Below, in pieces: positions 50,747 through 59,469 of a stretch of 64,000 nt of DNA. A program made the translations under genes and the position numbers. The DNA comes from Nitrososphaerota archaeon. Lineage in GTDB: Archaea > Thermoproteota > Nitrososphaeria > Nitrososphaerales > Nitrosopumilaceae. Positions within the stretch are counted from its first letter, which is position 1. Each line of letters starts with the position of its first letter. The notes under the pieces were generated by a model. It was not told where the DNA came from. It searched no databases and saw nothing but the letters and a program-made list of their open reading frames with translations. Location: contig JAGWGB010000003.1 of the NCBI GenBank assembly GCA_028867595.1, positions 50,094 through 114,093 of the forward strand. Reading direction: 5' to 3'.

Positions 50747-50956
50747 TCAGGTATGGGCATTGGCTAAAGCCATCAGTACGAGTGCGGCACCTATACATGC
50801 ATACCACTTGAAGTTGCTCTTGCTTACAAACATGGTCTTTGTAGACATCGCCTCGTCTTTCACAGTAGACAGGCGTGCCTTTCTCATCTCAAAGCCATTT
50901 CCAGCCAAGCCTATAACAAGCAATGCAGCGGCTGCAAATGAAAGGATGTAATTCAT
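50747..50956 (-). CDS. Small two-TM membrane protein
   Basis: MNYILSFAAAALLVIGLAGNGFEMRKARLSTVKDEAMSTKTMFVSKSNFKWYACIGAALVLMALANAHT. Confidence 0.65.
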   Translation of the reverse strand: MNYILSFAAAALLVIGLAGNGFEMRKARLSTVKDEAMSTKTMFVSKSNFKWYACIGAALVLMALANAHT

Positions 50957-51063
50957 GACATACAATGGTACAGTGCCACATTTAAAGAAAGCAGCAATTT
51001 CTTATGCTCTCTTTTGTGATTCGGATTAAATTATTTAAATTACCAAAATGTATCCCAAACTGT

Positions 51064-51978
51064 ATGAAAGAGCAGGGTAAAATTTGGATGAACGGCAAAC
51101 TTGTTCCGTTCAAGAACGCAAAGGTACATGTTCTTACCCATGCGTTGCATTATTCGACTGCAGTCTTTGAGGGAATCAGGTGCTACAAGACAACAAAGGG
51201 CCCTGCAATTTTTAGACTGCAAGAACATGTTGATAGGTTATTCAAATCTGCAAAAATTTACTCGATGAAGATCCCGTATTCAAAAAAAGAAATTTCTGAC
51301 GGCATCATCAAGACAGTGCAGGCAAGCGGACTGAAAGAATGTTACATCAGACCCATAGCATACTATAGCTATGGAGTTCTTGGACTCACGCCGACTCCAA
51401 ACAAGGTAGATGTGGCAATAGCATGCTGGGAGTGGAATACTGGAGAGTCAAGTGCCGGAAAGGTACGCGGCGCAAGATGTAAGGTTTCAAGTTGGCTTAG
51501 AATAGATTCCAGGTCACAGCCAATGCAGGCAAAAGCCGCATCAAACTATGCAAATGCTGCACTGGCAAGAGTAGAGGCTTTGAAGGACGGATACGATGAA
51601 GCAATAATGTTAAACTATCACGGCAAGGTCTCGGAAGGAAGTGCAGAAAACATCTTTACAGTAATCAAGGGAGAGATAGCTACACCTCCACTAAACGCTG
51701 GAATCTTGGACGGGATAACAAGGGACAGTGTAATCAAGATAGCAAGATCTGAGGGAATCAATGTTGTCGAGCGAGAAATAGACAGGGACGAGCTTTACAT
51801 AGCAGACGAGGTCTTTATGACAGGCACTGCTGCCGAAGTCAAGTCTGTTACAGAGATTGACAATGTTTTGGTGGGAGACGGAAAGCCTGGCCAGATTACA
51901 CGCAAGTTGCAGGAAACATTCTATGAAGCATCTCGCGGTAGAGATGAGCGATTCTCAGACTGGCTTGTACCAATCTAA
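51064..51978 (+). CDS. ilvE: Branched-chain amino acid aminotransferase (second paralogue)
   Basis: KIWMNGKLVPFKNAKVHVLTHALHYSTAVFEGIRCYK, YIRPIAYYSYG, ASNYANAALARVEALKDGYDEAIMLN. Confidence 0.93.
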   Translation: MKEQGKIWMNGKLVPFKNAKVHVLTHALHYSTAVFEGIRCYKTTKGPAIFRLQEHVDRLFKSAKIYSMKIPYSKKEISDGIIKTVQASGLKECYIRPIAYYSYGVLGLTPTPNKVDVAIACWEWNTGESSAGKVRGARCKVSSWLRIDSRSQPMQAKAASNYANAALARVEALKDGYDEAIMLNYHGKVSEGSAENIFTVIKGEIATPPLNAGILDGITRDSVIKIARSEGINVVEREIDRDELYIADEVFMTGTAAEVKSVTEIDNVLVGDGKPGQITRKLQETFYEASRGRDERFSDWLVPI

Positions 51979-52019
51979 GCCTTGAAAGGTTCAATTAAGA
52001 CGTGGAATATAATTAATTC

Positions 52020-52193
52020 ATGGTACTCTCAATGGTTGACCAACACAAGCCCAAGTGCTACATATGCAGCAATGTATTTGAAAACATAGAAGCGTTGAGG
52101 CGACATCAAGAAGTTGACCACAAAGACTTTGTAGAGTTTCACAAAAACATGGACGAGCACGGACCCGCACCAGGAGATGTTACGGTATTTTAG
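52020..52193 (+). CDS. 57-aa C2H2-type zinc-finger protein (below the ORF-track size limit)
   Basis: MVLSMVDQHKPKCYICSNVFENIEALRRHQEVDHKDFVEFHKNMDEHGPAPGDVTVF*: CxxC-x12-HxxxxH. Confidence 0.75.
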   Translation: MVLSMVDQHKPKCYICSNVFENIEALRRHQEVDHKDFVEFHKNMDEHGPAPGDVTVF

Positions 52194-52195
52194 GG

Positions 52196-52354
52196 GAAAA
52201 GTGTTCAGGCCCTGACGCTGAATCAATTTGTTGGTTCTGCAAAAAGGGACGACATCAAGAATGCATGGGAAAGATTCCTACAGATGCCAAGTCGGAAGGG
52301 CCTCATGACTGTACCTTTGACACAAAACTTGTAGACTGTCAATGCTCACACTAA
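52196..52354 (+). CDS. Cys-rich ORF with no visible start codon, in the -1 frame of the preceding zinc-finger gene
   Basis: EKCSGPDAESICWFCKKGRHQECMGKIPTDAKSEGPHDCTFDTKLVDCQCSH*. Confidence 0.5.
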   Translation, partial: EKCSGPDAESICWFCKKGRHQECMGKIPTDAKSEGPHDCTFDTKLVDCQCSH

Positions 52355-52453
52355 ACAAGTTTGATTCCATTGCAAAGGTTGTTACAAAATAATGAGTTTA
52401 TCAAATGACAGATGTAAAACTAGAGAAATAGATTTGTAAATTATTACTTTTGA

Positions 52454-52534
52454 TCAGATGTCTTTTTTCCGAGCAAGTTTTCTTCTTTTTGTTATGAATT
52501 TTCTTCTTAGAGGACCGTCGATGAATGTACTCAT
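52454..52534 (-). CDS. 26-aa basic micropeptide, candidate only
   Basis: MSTFIDGPLRRKFITKRRKLARKKDI*; A/T-rich TATA-like element ~25 nt upstream (leaderless spacing). Confidence 0.35.
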   Translation of the reverse strand: MSTFIDGPLRRKFITKRRKLARKKDI

Positions 52535-52660
52535 CAAAACTATCTTACATGACAAGATATCATAAAAATCAGTATGTCTCTTTTGAACAAACCTAAAAGT
52601 CTATATTCTATAATAGAAAGTTTTTGGGAATTTTGTCCAAGACCTTTGTATTAGAAGCAG

Positions 52661-52750
52661 CGGGTCTAGTGGGATTTGAACCCACGGCATAGGGATGTCT
52701 CTGAAATGATCATAAGAGTCCCTCGCTCTACCTGGCTGAGCCATAGACCC
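52661..52750 (-). tRNA. tRNA-Lys(CTT) with 16-nt intron at 37/38 (intron 52697-52712)
   Basis: Acceptor GGGTCTA/TAGACCC; BHB: AGGGA-CTCT-TAT-GA...TC-AGAG-ACA-TCCCT; spliced loop CTCTTAA. Confidence 0.9.
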
Positions 52751-52804
52751 GTAAAATAGCAGACGCTCAAGTCGTTATTAAAAGGATTTGAAAAAGTATG
52801 AGAT

Positions 52805-53401
52805 TTAGTTTTTGACTGTCTCGATTTGAGAATATTTCTCAAGTATCTTTGTCAGTACTGTTGAAACTGGAACATTGTTCATCTTCTCTTTTTCTTCCAA
52901 GAGTTTTCTGTATGCATCAAGTGTGATGTATACTGGAATTGAGCCGTTGCCTTCAAGCAATCCTCTAACTCTGTATAGAGCAGTTTCCATTCCCTTCTCG
53001 GCAGTTTTTGCAAACTTGACCTTGTTTAGAATTCCACCTAGAGGACCAAATGGCATTTCATAGTTTACTGTCATGGTAACACGGGTTGATTTCTCACCCA
53101 GTTCCTTGAACTCTACTGAAATATTCCAAGCCTTGAAAGGTCCCTTGATCATTTTAGCTGCGATCTTTTGTTCTGGAACAAATTCTGTTGTCTCACAGTC
53201 CCACTCGAGTCTCTTGCCATCAAAGTCGCCTATTACCCTAAAGGTAGTACCTACGCCCATTCCTGCCTTTACATCCATAGGAACTACAGTCATTCCTACG
53301 CGTTCTTCGAACTGGTCAGAGATATGCTCTGGTCTTGCAAAGTATGTAAAAACATTCAGGGTTTTTTCTTTGATATCAATTGACTTTGTAACAGTGGTCA
53401 T
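52805..53401 (-). CDS. SRPBCC/polyketide-cyclase-like protein
   Basis: TKSIDIKEKTLNVFTYFARPEHISDQFEERVG...VTMTVNYEMPFGPLGGILNKV. Confidence 0.8.
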   Translation of the reverse strand: MTTVTKSIDIKEKTLNVFTYFARPEHISDQFEERVGMTVVPMDVKAGMGVGTTFRVIGDFDGKRLEWDCETTEFVPEQKIAAKMIKGPFKAWNISVEFKELGEKSTRVTMTVNYEMPFGPLGGILNKVKFAKTAEKGMETALYRVRGLLEGNGSIPVYITLDAYRKLLEEKEKMNNVPVSTVLTKILEKYSQIETVKN

Positions 53402-53499
53402 ATGGGCCAATCTTTTCAAACTTGATTTAAAGCTTTTGTTAATTTCCAGAGATCGAGAAGTTTGTAACATTATATTAAAGAATGACCCATTAGAAAAAG

Positions 53500-54057
53500 A
53501 TGATTAATTTTCGGTTTCTAGTTGCAGGATTTGCTTTATTGTTAGTTTTTTCGCCAATGATTCACTATGCAAGTGCCCATGAAAATCTAAACTCTGGCGA
53601 CGAAACAATAGGAAACTATGAAGTGCAGGTGGCAACAGATCCCGAGATCCCGTCTGCAAACCAACCGTTCAAGATGAGTTTTCGAGTGCTAAACCACCAG
53701 TCAGCATCCAACCTGCTCAATTCGTTTGACACAAAACTAAGCGAGGTAGACCACTTTAGAATGGGAGTAAGGATTTATTCCAATAACGAACTTGTCGGTA
53801 CAATTCCTGTTCAGGATTTCAAGGGAGGCGAATGGTCTACCACATATTCATTTCACGAGTCTGGGAACCATGTGATGTATCTTGATCTGTATGATGCAGG
53901 ACCCAATGGTCAAACCCTTACGTATATTTTCAATATTAGTGTGCTTGACATATTTGGTCCTCTGTTTCAGTACATCATCTCTGCCGGCGGAATCAGCTGT
54001 TTCGTATTGATTGGCTGGATAGCAATATCTAAAAAAAGGCTAAAGTCTAAGCACTAG
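53500..54057 (+). CDS. Secreted beta-domain protein with C-terminal TM
   Basis: Signal peptide; YEVQVATDPEIPSANQPFKMSFRVLN; C-terminal TM and KKRLKSKH. Confidence 0.7.
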   Translation: MINFRFLVAGFALLLVFSPMIHYASAHENLNSGDETIGNYEVQVATDPEIPSANQPFKMSFRVLNHQSASNLLNSFDTKLSEVDHFRMGVRIYSNNELVGTIPVQDFKGGEWSTTYSFHESGNHVMYLDLYDAGPNGQTLTYIFNISVLDIFGPLFQYIISAGGISCFVLIGWIAISKKRLKSKH

Positions 54058-54493
54058 TCTTTATTGCTGCGCCGCGAGAGATTCTAAAGGCATAGATTGC
54101 CGTAAGCAGAGTCATTGCAAATAGCAATATTCCTATTCCGTTATGTATTGCAACTATTGTTGCTTTGAGTTGTGTGTTGATTACAATGGCTCCTAGCGCA
54201 ATCTGTGATGTTGCAAAGATTGCTGCAAGCGTTCCTGTGATCTTTATTTTTTTGTGTGAACCTGCAACCTTCCAGCTGCCAACTGCAGTTGCAATTATCA
54301 CTACACCTGTTATTGCTGCAATCAATCTGTGGATCCATTCTGTTAGATATTGTGCAGAAGGCAGAAATCCGCTGGGACAAAGTGGCCACTGGGGACATGC
54401 AAGTCCCTGTCCACTTGACTCTAGATATCCTCCAATGAACATGAGGATGTACAAAATTACAAGTGAACCAAGTGCAAGATACTTGAAATACAT
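54047..54493 (-). CDS. ctaA: CtaA/COX15-like heme A synthase (short form)
   Basis: GGYLESSGQGLACPQWPLCPSGFLP, EWIHRLIAAITGVVII, SQIALGAIVINTQL. Confidence 0.88.
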   Translation of the reverse strand: MYFKYLALGSLVILYILMFIGGYLESSGQGLACPQWPLCPSGFLPSAQYLTEWIHRLIAAITGVVIIATAVGSWKVAGSHKKIKITGTLAAIFATSQIALGAIVINTQLKATIVAIHNGIGILLFAMTLLTAIYAFRISRGAAIKTSA

Positions 54494-55513
54494 TTACTTT
54501 ACAATAAAGTTGCCATTCATTCCAAGTGCTGCATGTCCTGGAACTGTACAGATGTAATGATACAGTCCTGGAGTTCCTGCTACAAATGTTACATCACCGG
54601 ATTCTCCTGGCTTCATTGGACTGTCTGCAGTCTTGAATGCAGCATTCCAAACAACTGAGCTTGGGTTGTCTGGGTCTGTCACAACACCAAATGCATGGAA
54701 TGACTTGCTTGGGTTGCTTAGATGTATTGTAACCGTGTCACCGGATTTTACTGTAATGTCAGGATTTGCACCAGGTGATCCTATCGGTGCGTTAAAACCA
54801 TACTTTGAAAAGTCTGAGCTGATTTGGAAGCTTAGTGTAAAGTCAACCTTGTTTCCAGTTGCAGGCACTGTGCCACCAGTTCCTGCTGGGATTCCGCCTG
54901 CTGACTGTCCAGAACCTCCTCCTACTACAATCTTGCCCTCCATGCCAAGTTCTCTATGGCCTGGGACAGCACAGATGTAATAGTATGTACCTGCAGATCC
55001 TGGAACAAAGCTTACAGTACCATGTTCGCCTGGCTTCATTGGACTGTCTGCAGTACCAATTGTGGTACCATCAATGGCAGGACCTGGTCCGCTTGAAGAG
55101 GCAGTGACTGCAAATGCATGAAATGACTTGCCTCCGTTTGTAACATCAAAGTCAATCTTGTCGCCTGGGTTTACGTCGATCTCTGGATCTGCTCCTTGTG
55201 ATCCTATAGGCGCGTTAAAACCATAATTTTTGAAATCTGGCGATTCTACAAACTTTAGTGACACATGAATTTCCTTACCAGTAAAAGTTCCCTGTGTTGA
55301 GGATGGGCCTGCGGCTGCTCCTGCTGCAGCTTGCTTTTCCATCTGCTCTTCCTGCAACCTGCCTGCTTGTGGCAGGTAAGAATTCCAGTAATCATAATGA
55401 GTGAAAAATATCGCGCCACCTACTATTTGGATTCCAATTATAATTGCAAGCATCTTTCCAACTCTTCTAGGGGAGGTCCTATAGACTGGTGCCTCGTGCT
55501 CTGTGCGGCTCAT
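54494..55513 (-). CDS. Membrane-anchored protein with two cupredoxin (plastocyanin-like) domains
   Basis: Each repeat has SFHAF...YYIC/YHIC..VPGHxxLGM, i.e. His-Cys-His-Met type 1 Cu ligands; N-terminal TM. Confidence 0.9.
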   Translation of the reverse strand: MSRTEHEAPVYRTSPRRVGKMLAIIIGIQIVGGAIFFTHYDYWNSYLPQAGRLQEEQMEKQAAAGAAAGPSSTQGTFTGKEIHVSLKFVESPDFKNYGFNAPIGSQGADPEIDVNPGDKIDFDVTNGGKSFHAFAVTASSSGPGPAIDGTTIGTADSPMKPGEHGTVSFVPGSAGTYYYICAVPGHRELGMEGKIVVGGGSGQSAGGIPAGTGGTVPATGNKVDFTLSFQISSDFSKYGFNAPIGSPGANPDITVKSGDTVTIHLSNPSKSFHAFGVVTDPDNPSSVVWNAAFKTADSPMKPGESGDVTFVAGTPGLYHYICTVPGHAALGMNGNFIVK

Positions 55514-55514
55514 G

Positions 55515-57062
55515 TCAGTATCCCGAATGACCGCCGTGCGGATTCTTTGCTTCTACTGGATAGTAATACTTTCCACCAATACCCCACGGGTCGTCCATGT
55601 TGGCTTCCTTACCTTTTGCAGAATAGTAGATTAGCGAGGCCAAGAATATTGCAAAGCTTGCTCCGATCATCCACGCGCCTATAGTAGAGATCTGGTTAAG
55701 CTGTGTCCATGAGGTAAACTCTGTCGGATAATCATAAACTCTTCTTGGCATACCTTCAAGACCAAGCAGGTGTTGGGTGAAGAATGTCTGAACGGTTCCC
55801 CAGAACATCAGTACAAAGTGAGCACTGGCCAACTTTTCGTTGTACATTCTTCCCGTGATATACGGGAACATGTAGTATATCATAGCTACAAATCCAAATC
55901 CAATTGTTCCAATGAGGAACAAGTGCATGTGACCTACTACCCAGTATGTTCCGTGCGAGATAAAGTCTAATGGCATTGCAGAGTTTAGCACACCTCCTGC
56001 GCCTGCAGAGAAGAATAATGCAATTCCACCAACTGCAAATTTCATTGGAGCTGCAAAGCGAATTCTTCCTCCCCACATTGTTGCAAGGAAGTTGAAGACG
56101 TGCATTCCCGATGCAGGAACTGCTGCTAAAGTACCAATCATGAATACTACCTTGGTTGTAAAGTCCATTCCAGTTGAGTACATGTGATGTCCCCAAGAGG
56201 CAAATCCAATGATACCTAGCATTACAAATGCAAAGACACCAGAAGCCTGACTGTACAGAGGCTTTCTTGAAAATCTTGGAATAATCTCATACATCATTCC
56301 GATTGCAGGCAATAAGAAGATGTAAACCTCAGGATGGAATGTAAACCAGAACAAGTGTAGATACGCAATAGGATCTCCACCTGCAAATGGATTGAAGAAT
56401 CCTGAAAGTCCGAGTCTGTCAGTCAACATCATGATAAGTGCTGCAGCATATGTCGGCATTGCAACTATAGTCATTAGTGAAACAGTAAGCATTGACCAGG
56501 CAAACAATGGAACTCTTCTAAGTGGAAGGTCGGGATGTTTGCACTTTACAATTGTAACAACGAAATTAATAGATGATAGAATTGAGGAGATGCCTAGAAT
56601 CTTCATGCCGAAAATGAACATGTCTGCTGCAGGACCTGGTGCTCTAATGATAGAATATGGTGCATAAGAGACCCATGTGGTGTCTGCAAATCCAAGCCAG
56701 AGCAATGCAGCACCTACAGGATTCATCCAGAATGCGATTGCATTGAGCTTTGGATATGCCATATCTTTGTATCTGACCATGATTGGGACCAGAATGTTAC
56801 CGATGCCGTTTGCAACCGGAAGTGCAAAAAGGAATAGCATGGTAAGCCCGTGAACTGTGAATATTCTGTTAAACGTTGCAGAATCTGAAACGAGAACTCC
56901 TTGTCCTGGGAAGAACAAGTGTGTTCTGATAATCATTGCCAAGACTCCTCCCATGAATAAGAATACGATACCAAATACCAGATAGAGATAGCCTACATCA
57001 GTGTGGTGTGTTGAGAACATTATCTGCCAGACTGGTCGAGGCTTTTGTAATTCTAGTACCAT
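55515..57062 (-). CDS. coxA: Heme-copper oxidase subunit I
   Basis: STHHTDVGYLYLVFGI, LFWFTFHPEVYIFLLPAIGMMYEIIPRFS, HYWVVGHMHLFL-type region. Confidence 0.96.
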   Translation of the reverse strand: MVLELQKPRPVWQIMFSTHHTDVGYLYLVFGIVFLFMGGVLAMIIRTHLFFPGQGVLVSDSATFNRIFTVHGLTMLFLFALPVANGIGNILVPIMVRYKDMAYPKLNAIAFWMNPVGAALLWLGFADTTWVSYAPYSIIRAPGPAADMFIFGMKILGISSILSSINFVVTIVKCKHPDLPLRRVPLFAWSMLTVSLMTIVAMPTYAAALIMMLTDRLGLSGFFNPFAGGDPIAYLHLFWFTFHPEVYIFLLPAIGMMYEIIPRFSRKPLYSQASGVFAFVMLGIIGFASWGHHMYSTGMDFTTKVVFMIGTLAAVPASGMHVFNFLATMWGGRIRFAAPMKFAVGGIALFFSAGAGGVLNSAMPLDFISHGTYWVVGHMHLFLIGTIGFGFVAMIYYMFPYITGRMYNEKLASAHFVLMFWGTVQTFFTQHLLGLEGMPRRVYDYPTEFTSWTQLNQISTIGAWMIGASFAIFLASLIYYSAKGKEANMDDPWGIGGKYYYPVEAKNPHGGHSGY

Positions 57063-57120
57063 GATTCTCCCTCTGTCTTTTCAGATATCTTTGGTATACA
57101 TAAAATGTTTATGCTTATTT

Positions 57121-57546
57121 TCAAGACTTGTCATCCTCCACTACGAGTGATCCTCTCATGTTATAGTGTAACAATCCGCAATATTCTCTGCACTGTATTG
57201 GATATGTGCCTACTTCATTTGGTGCAAACCATGCGTGGTTTGTGTGTCCTGGCACTGCATCTTCAAAGACTACCCAGTCTGGAATGTTAAAAGAGTGCAT
57301 TACGTCTTTTGAATAGATCTCAAAGAGGTATGCATGATCCTTTTTCAAGTGTAATGTAGAAATTTCTTTTGTGCCGTCTGCATGTTCAAATGACCAGAAC
57401 CACTGCTGGCCTGTCACCTTGATTACTTCGGCATCTGCTGGGACTGCCTCTACTTCTTTTTGGACAATCCAAGAATCTACACCGACATAACATAATACTG
57501 CAATAACTATTGCGACAAAGACCCACTCTGCTGTATCGTGACCCAT
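57121..57546 (-). CDS. coxB: Heme-copper oxidase subunit II
   Basis: QQWFWSFEHADG, DVMHSFNIPDW, CuA motif QCREYCGLLHYNMRG. Confidence 0.93.
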   Translation of the reverse strand: MGHDTAEWVFVAIVIAVLCYVGVDSWIVQKEVEAVPADAEVIKVTGQQWFWSFEHADGTKEISTLHLKKDHAYLFEIYSKDVMHSFNIPDWVVFEDAVPGHTNHAWFAPNEVGTYPIQCREYCGLLHYNMRGSLVVEDDKS

Positions 57547-57855
57547 CTAGTGACCCTCCTCTTCATAGCTTCCAGCTGTTGGATCGTCAAGATGCTCCCA
57601 CTTGGTAGGGGCTTTGTTCTTTGGATTTGATTCTCTGAACCTCCAGACAAGCCAGATCATTGTACCGGATACAATGGCACCAACCGTAAATGCGGCTGTT
57701 GTCATCCTAAAGAACTCGTTCCAGACCTCTGCTCTTAGGTTGATGTATTGCTTTGCAGATGTCTGCTGCGCAAGCTGGGCATGTGCAAAGTGAAGTTGGG
57801 AAACAAGAGCCAAGGCGACTAACGTAATAATGGAAATAGCAATGAGAGTTTTCAT
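57547..57855 (-). CDS. Oxidase-cluster small membrane protein
   Basis: Signal/TM segments; first gene of the cox operon. Confidence 0.7.
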   Translation of the reverse strand: MKTLIAISIITLVALALVSQLHFAHAQLAQQTSAKQYINLRAEVWNEFFRMTTAAFTVGAIVSGTMIWLVWRFRESNPKNKAPTKWEHLDDPTAGSYEEEGH

Positions 57856-58024
57856 TTGCTGTTTTCACGTGCACTCCACTTTCTATTTAAGCGTTTTGAA
57901 GATTGTCAGCGATCGAGTTAGTTTTAAGATCGCAATTCTTGGAAAAAGACTTGCGACTTGTAATTAAGTTTTTTTAAATATTTATTTGTGGTTAATTACC
58001 AGATGTTTTTTAAAGCACATAATT

Positions 58025-59143
58025 TTACTTGATTATTTGTTTTTGATAGAGATATTGCATCATATCATTGAATTCCCGTTTTGTTATACCTCCATTTGAA
58101 AGCCAAAGTGCAGGTTTTTGAACCCATGTTGGAATGCTGGTACCTGCTATGCCAAAATCATCTAACAGTTTTTCTGTTCTATTTTGATCCTGTGGATATA
58201 TCAGCCAGTTTGCCACATCATCAGACAGGGTTGTGGGCTCGTTTTCTTGTAATGACTCTAGCATTGCATTGCTTGTAAGGATCTTGTATTCTGGATAACA
58301 ATTTATCATGGTATAGTTGTCTTTGTGATAAAAATTCCAGTCTTTACATGATACATCATATTCATATTTTGAGTTGTCGTCTCTCCAGCCAAATCCATTT
58401 TTGATTGCGTTGCTTGGATAGCCATGTCCTCGTACAAGTGTTATAGTATTATTCTCATAGTTTGTCGCCACCTGAGCATAGAGTGCGTTGGGATAAAGAA
58501 AGATAACGTCAGGATGGCCTGTTATGGCATCAAACTCTTTTTTTGTCACATATTCATTGTGCAAAACTATAACTCGTTTGTACTGTTTTAAAATGTCTGG
58601 ATTTTTGTCCACATCTTCGTCCTTTACATATGGATAGTCAAGCAGTTTTAGTACCCATGCACTAACTATGCTTGATGCTTGTATTCCGTTTACCTTGTTT
58701 GGTATCTTGACTGTGAGACAGCTAGAGTCGCATTCTTTTTTGTAATAATTGTAAAACCCGTGATCCCCGTAAGCGGCTTGCGTAAAGCTTGGATAAATGA
58801 ATACAATGTCTTTGGGTTTGTCAAACAATCCCACTTGATGATAAAAGTCGTCAAGGCCTGGCCTGAGATACAATGAAAGAGATGTTTCGTTTCCCTGACT
58901 ATCATAGATTGGTGTTACGTCAAATAGCATTTGGTCTGATGGAATATGCAATGTTTGTTTGTAGCCTTCCGAGTTTGATACTATATCGAGATATCCTTGC
59001 TGAGATTGCAAGTTGGATGCATCAGATGATGTCTTGTCAGAATCATTGTAAGTTTGTGCACGGATGGTATTGGGTACTAGTGAAAATATCATCATGAGAA
59101 AAAGAAATGCCGATAGCTCTGATCTGTGCCCATGCAACCCCAT
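58025..59143 (-). CDS. Secreted hypothetical protein
   Basis: Signal peptide ...SLVPNTIRAQ; long well-formed ORF. Confidence 0.75.
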   Translation of the reverse strand: MGLHGHRSELSAFLFLMMIFSLVPNTIRAQTYNDSDKTSSDASNLQSQQGYLDIVSNSEGYKQTLHIPSDQMLFDVTPIYDSQGNETSLSLYLRPGLDDFYHQVGLFDKPKDIVFIYPSFTQAAYGDHGFYNYYKKECDSSCLTVKIPNKVNGIQASSIVSAWVLKLLDYPYVKDEDVDKNPDILKQYKRVIVLHNEYVTKKEFDAITGHPDVIFLYPNALYAQVATNYENNTITLVRGHGYPSNAIKNGFGWRDDNSKYEYDVSCKDWNFYHKDNYTMINCYPEYKILTSNAMLESLQENEPTTLSDDVANWLIYPQDQNRTEKLLDDFGIAGTSIPTWVQKPALWLSNGGITKREFNDMMQYLYQKQIIK

Positions 59144-59469
59144 AATGATTTGAGATTTGTGTCATGCATTTGTGAATTTGGAAGGTGATTACCATAGACA
59201 TATGTAGGGTACATAAAGATCTGAAAGTTTCTTAGTTTTAATCAGAAGACTTTGTCCCTTGCTTGTGATAAGATTTCATAGTCTTTAACTACTGCATTTA
59301 CAAAAGTTGTTACCGTAATATTTGTACCAACGAGTGTGTCATGCCGGAATGAGATTTTGTCTTGATAATTACTAACTGAAAAATGCAAAATTAGATTTAG
59401 TTTAACTATCGTTAGGACGTTTTACAAAAAGGAAAAAGGGGAAAGTTAGTTGTTGTTTTGGTTTCTAGT

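Noticed and set aside
52661-52750. Apparent degraded tRNA because the anticodon loop is too long
   Set aside because: The extra 16 nt form a canonical BHB intron, so the gene is intact.
59144-59469. 326-bp spacer downstream of the large surface protein considered as an RNA gene
   Set aside because: No convincing hairpin or ORF; likely 3' UTR and promoter of neighbouring minus-strand gene.
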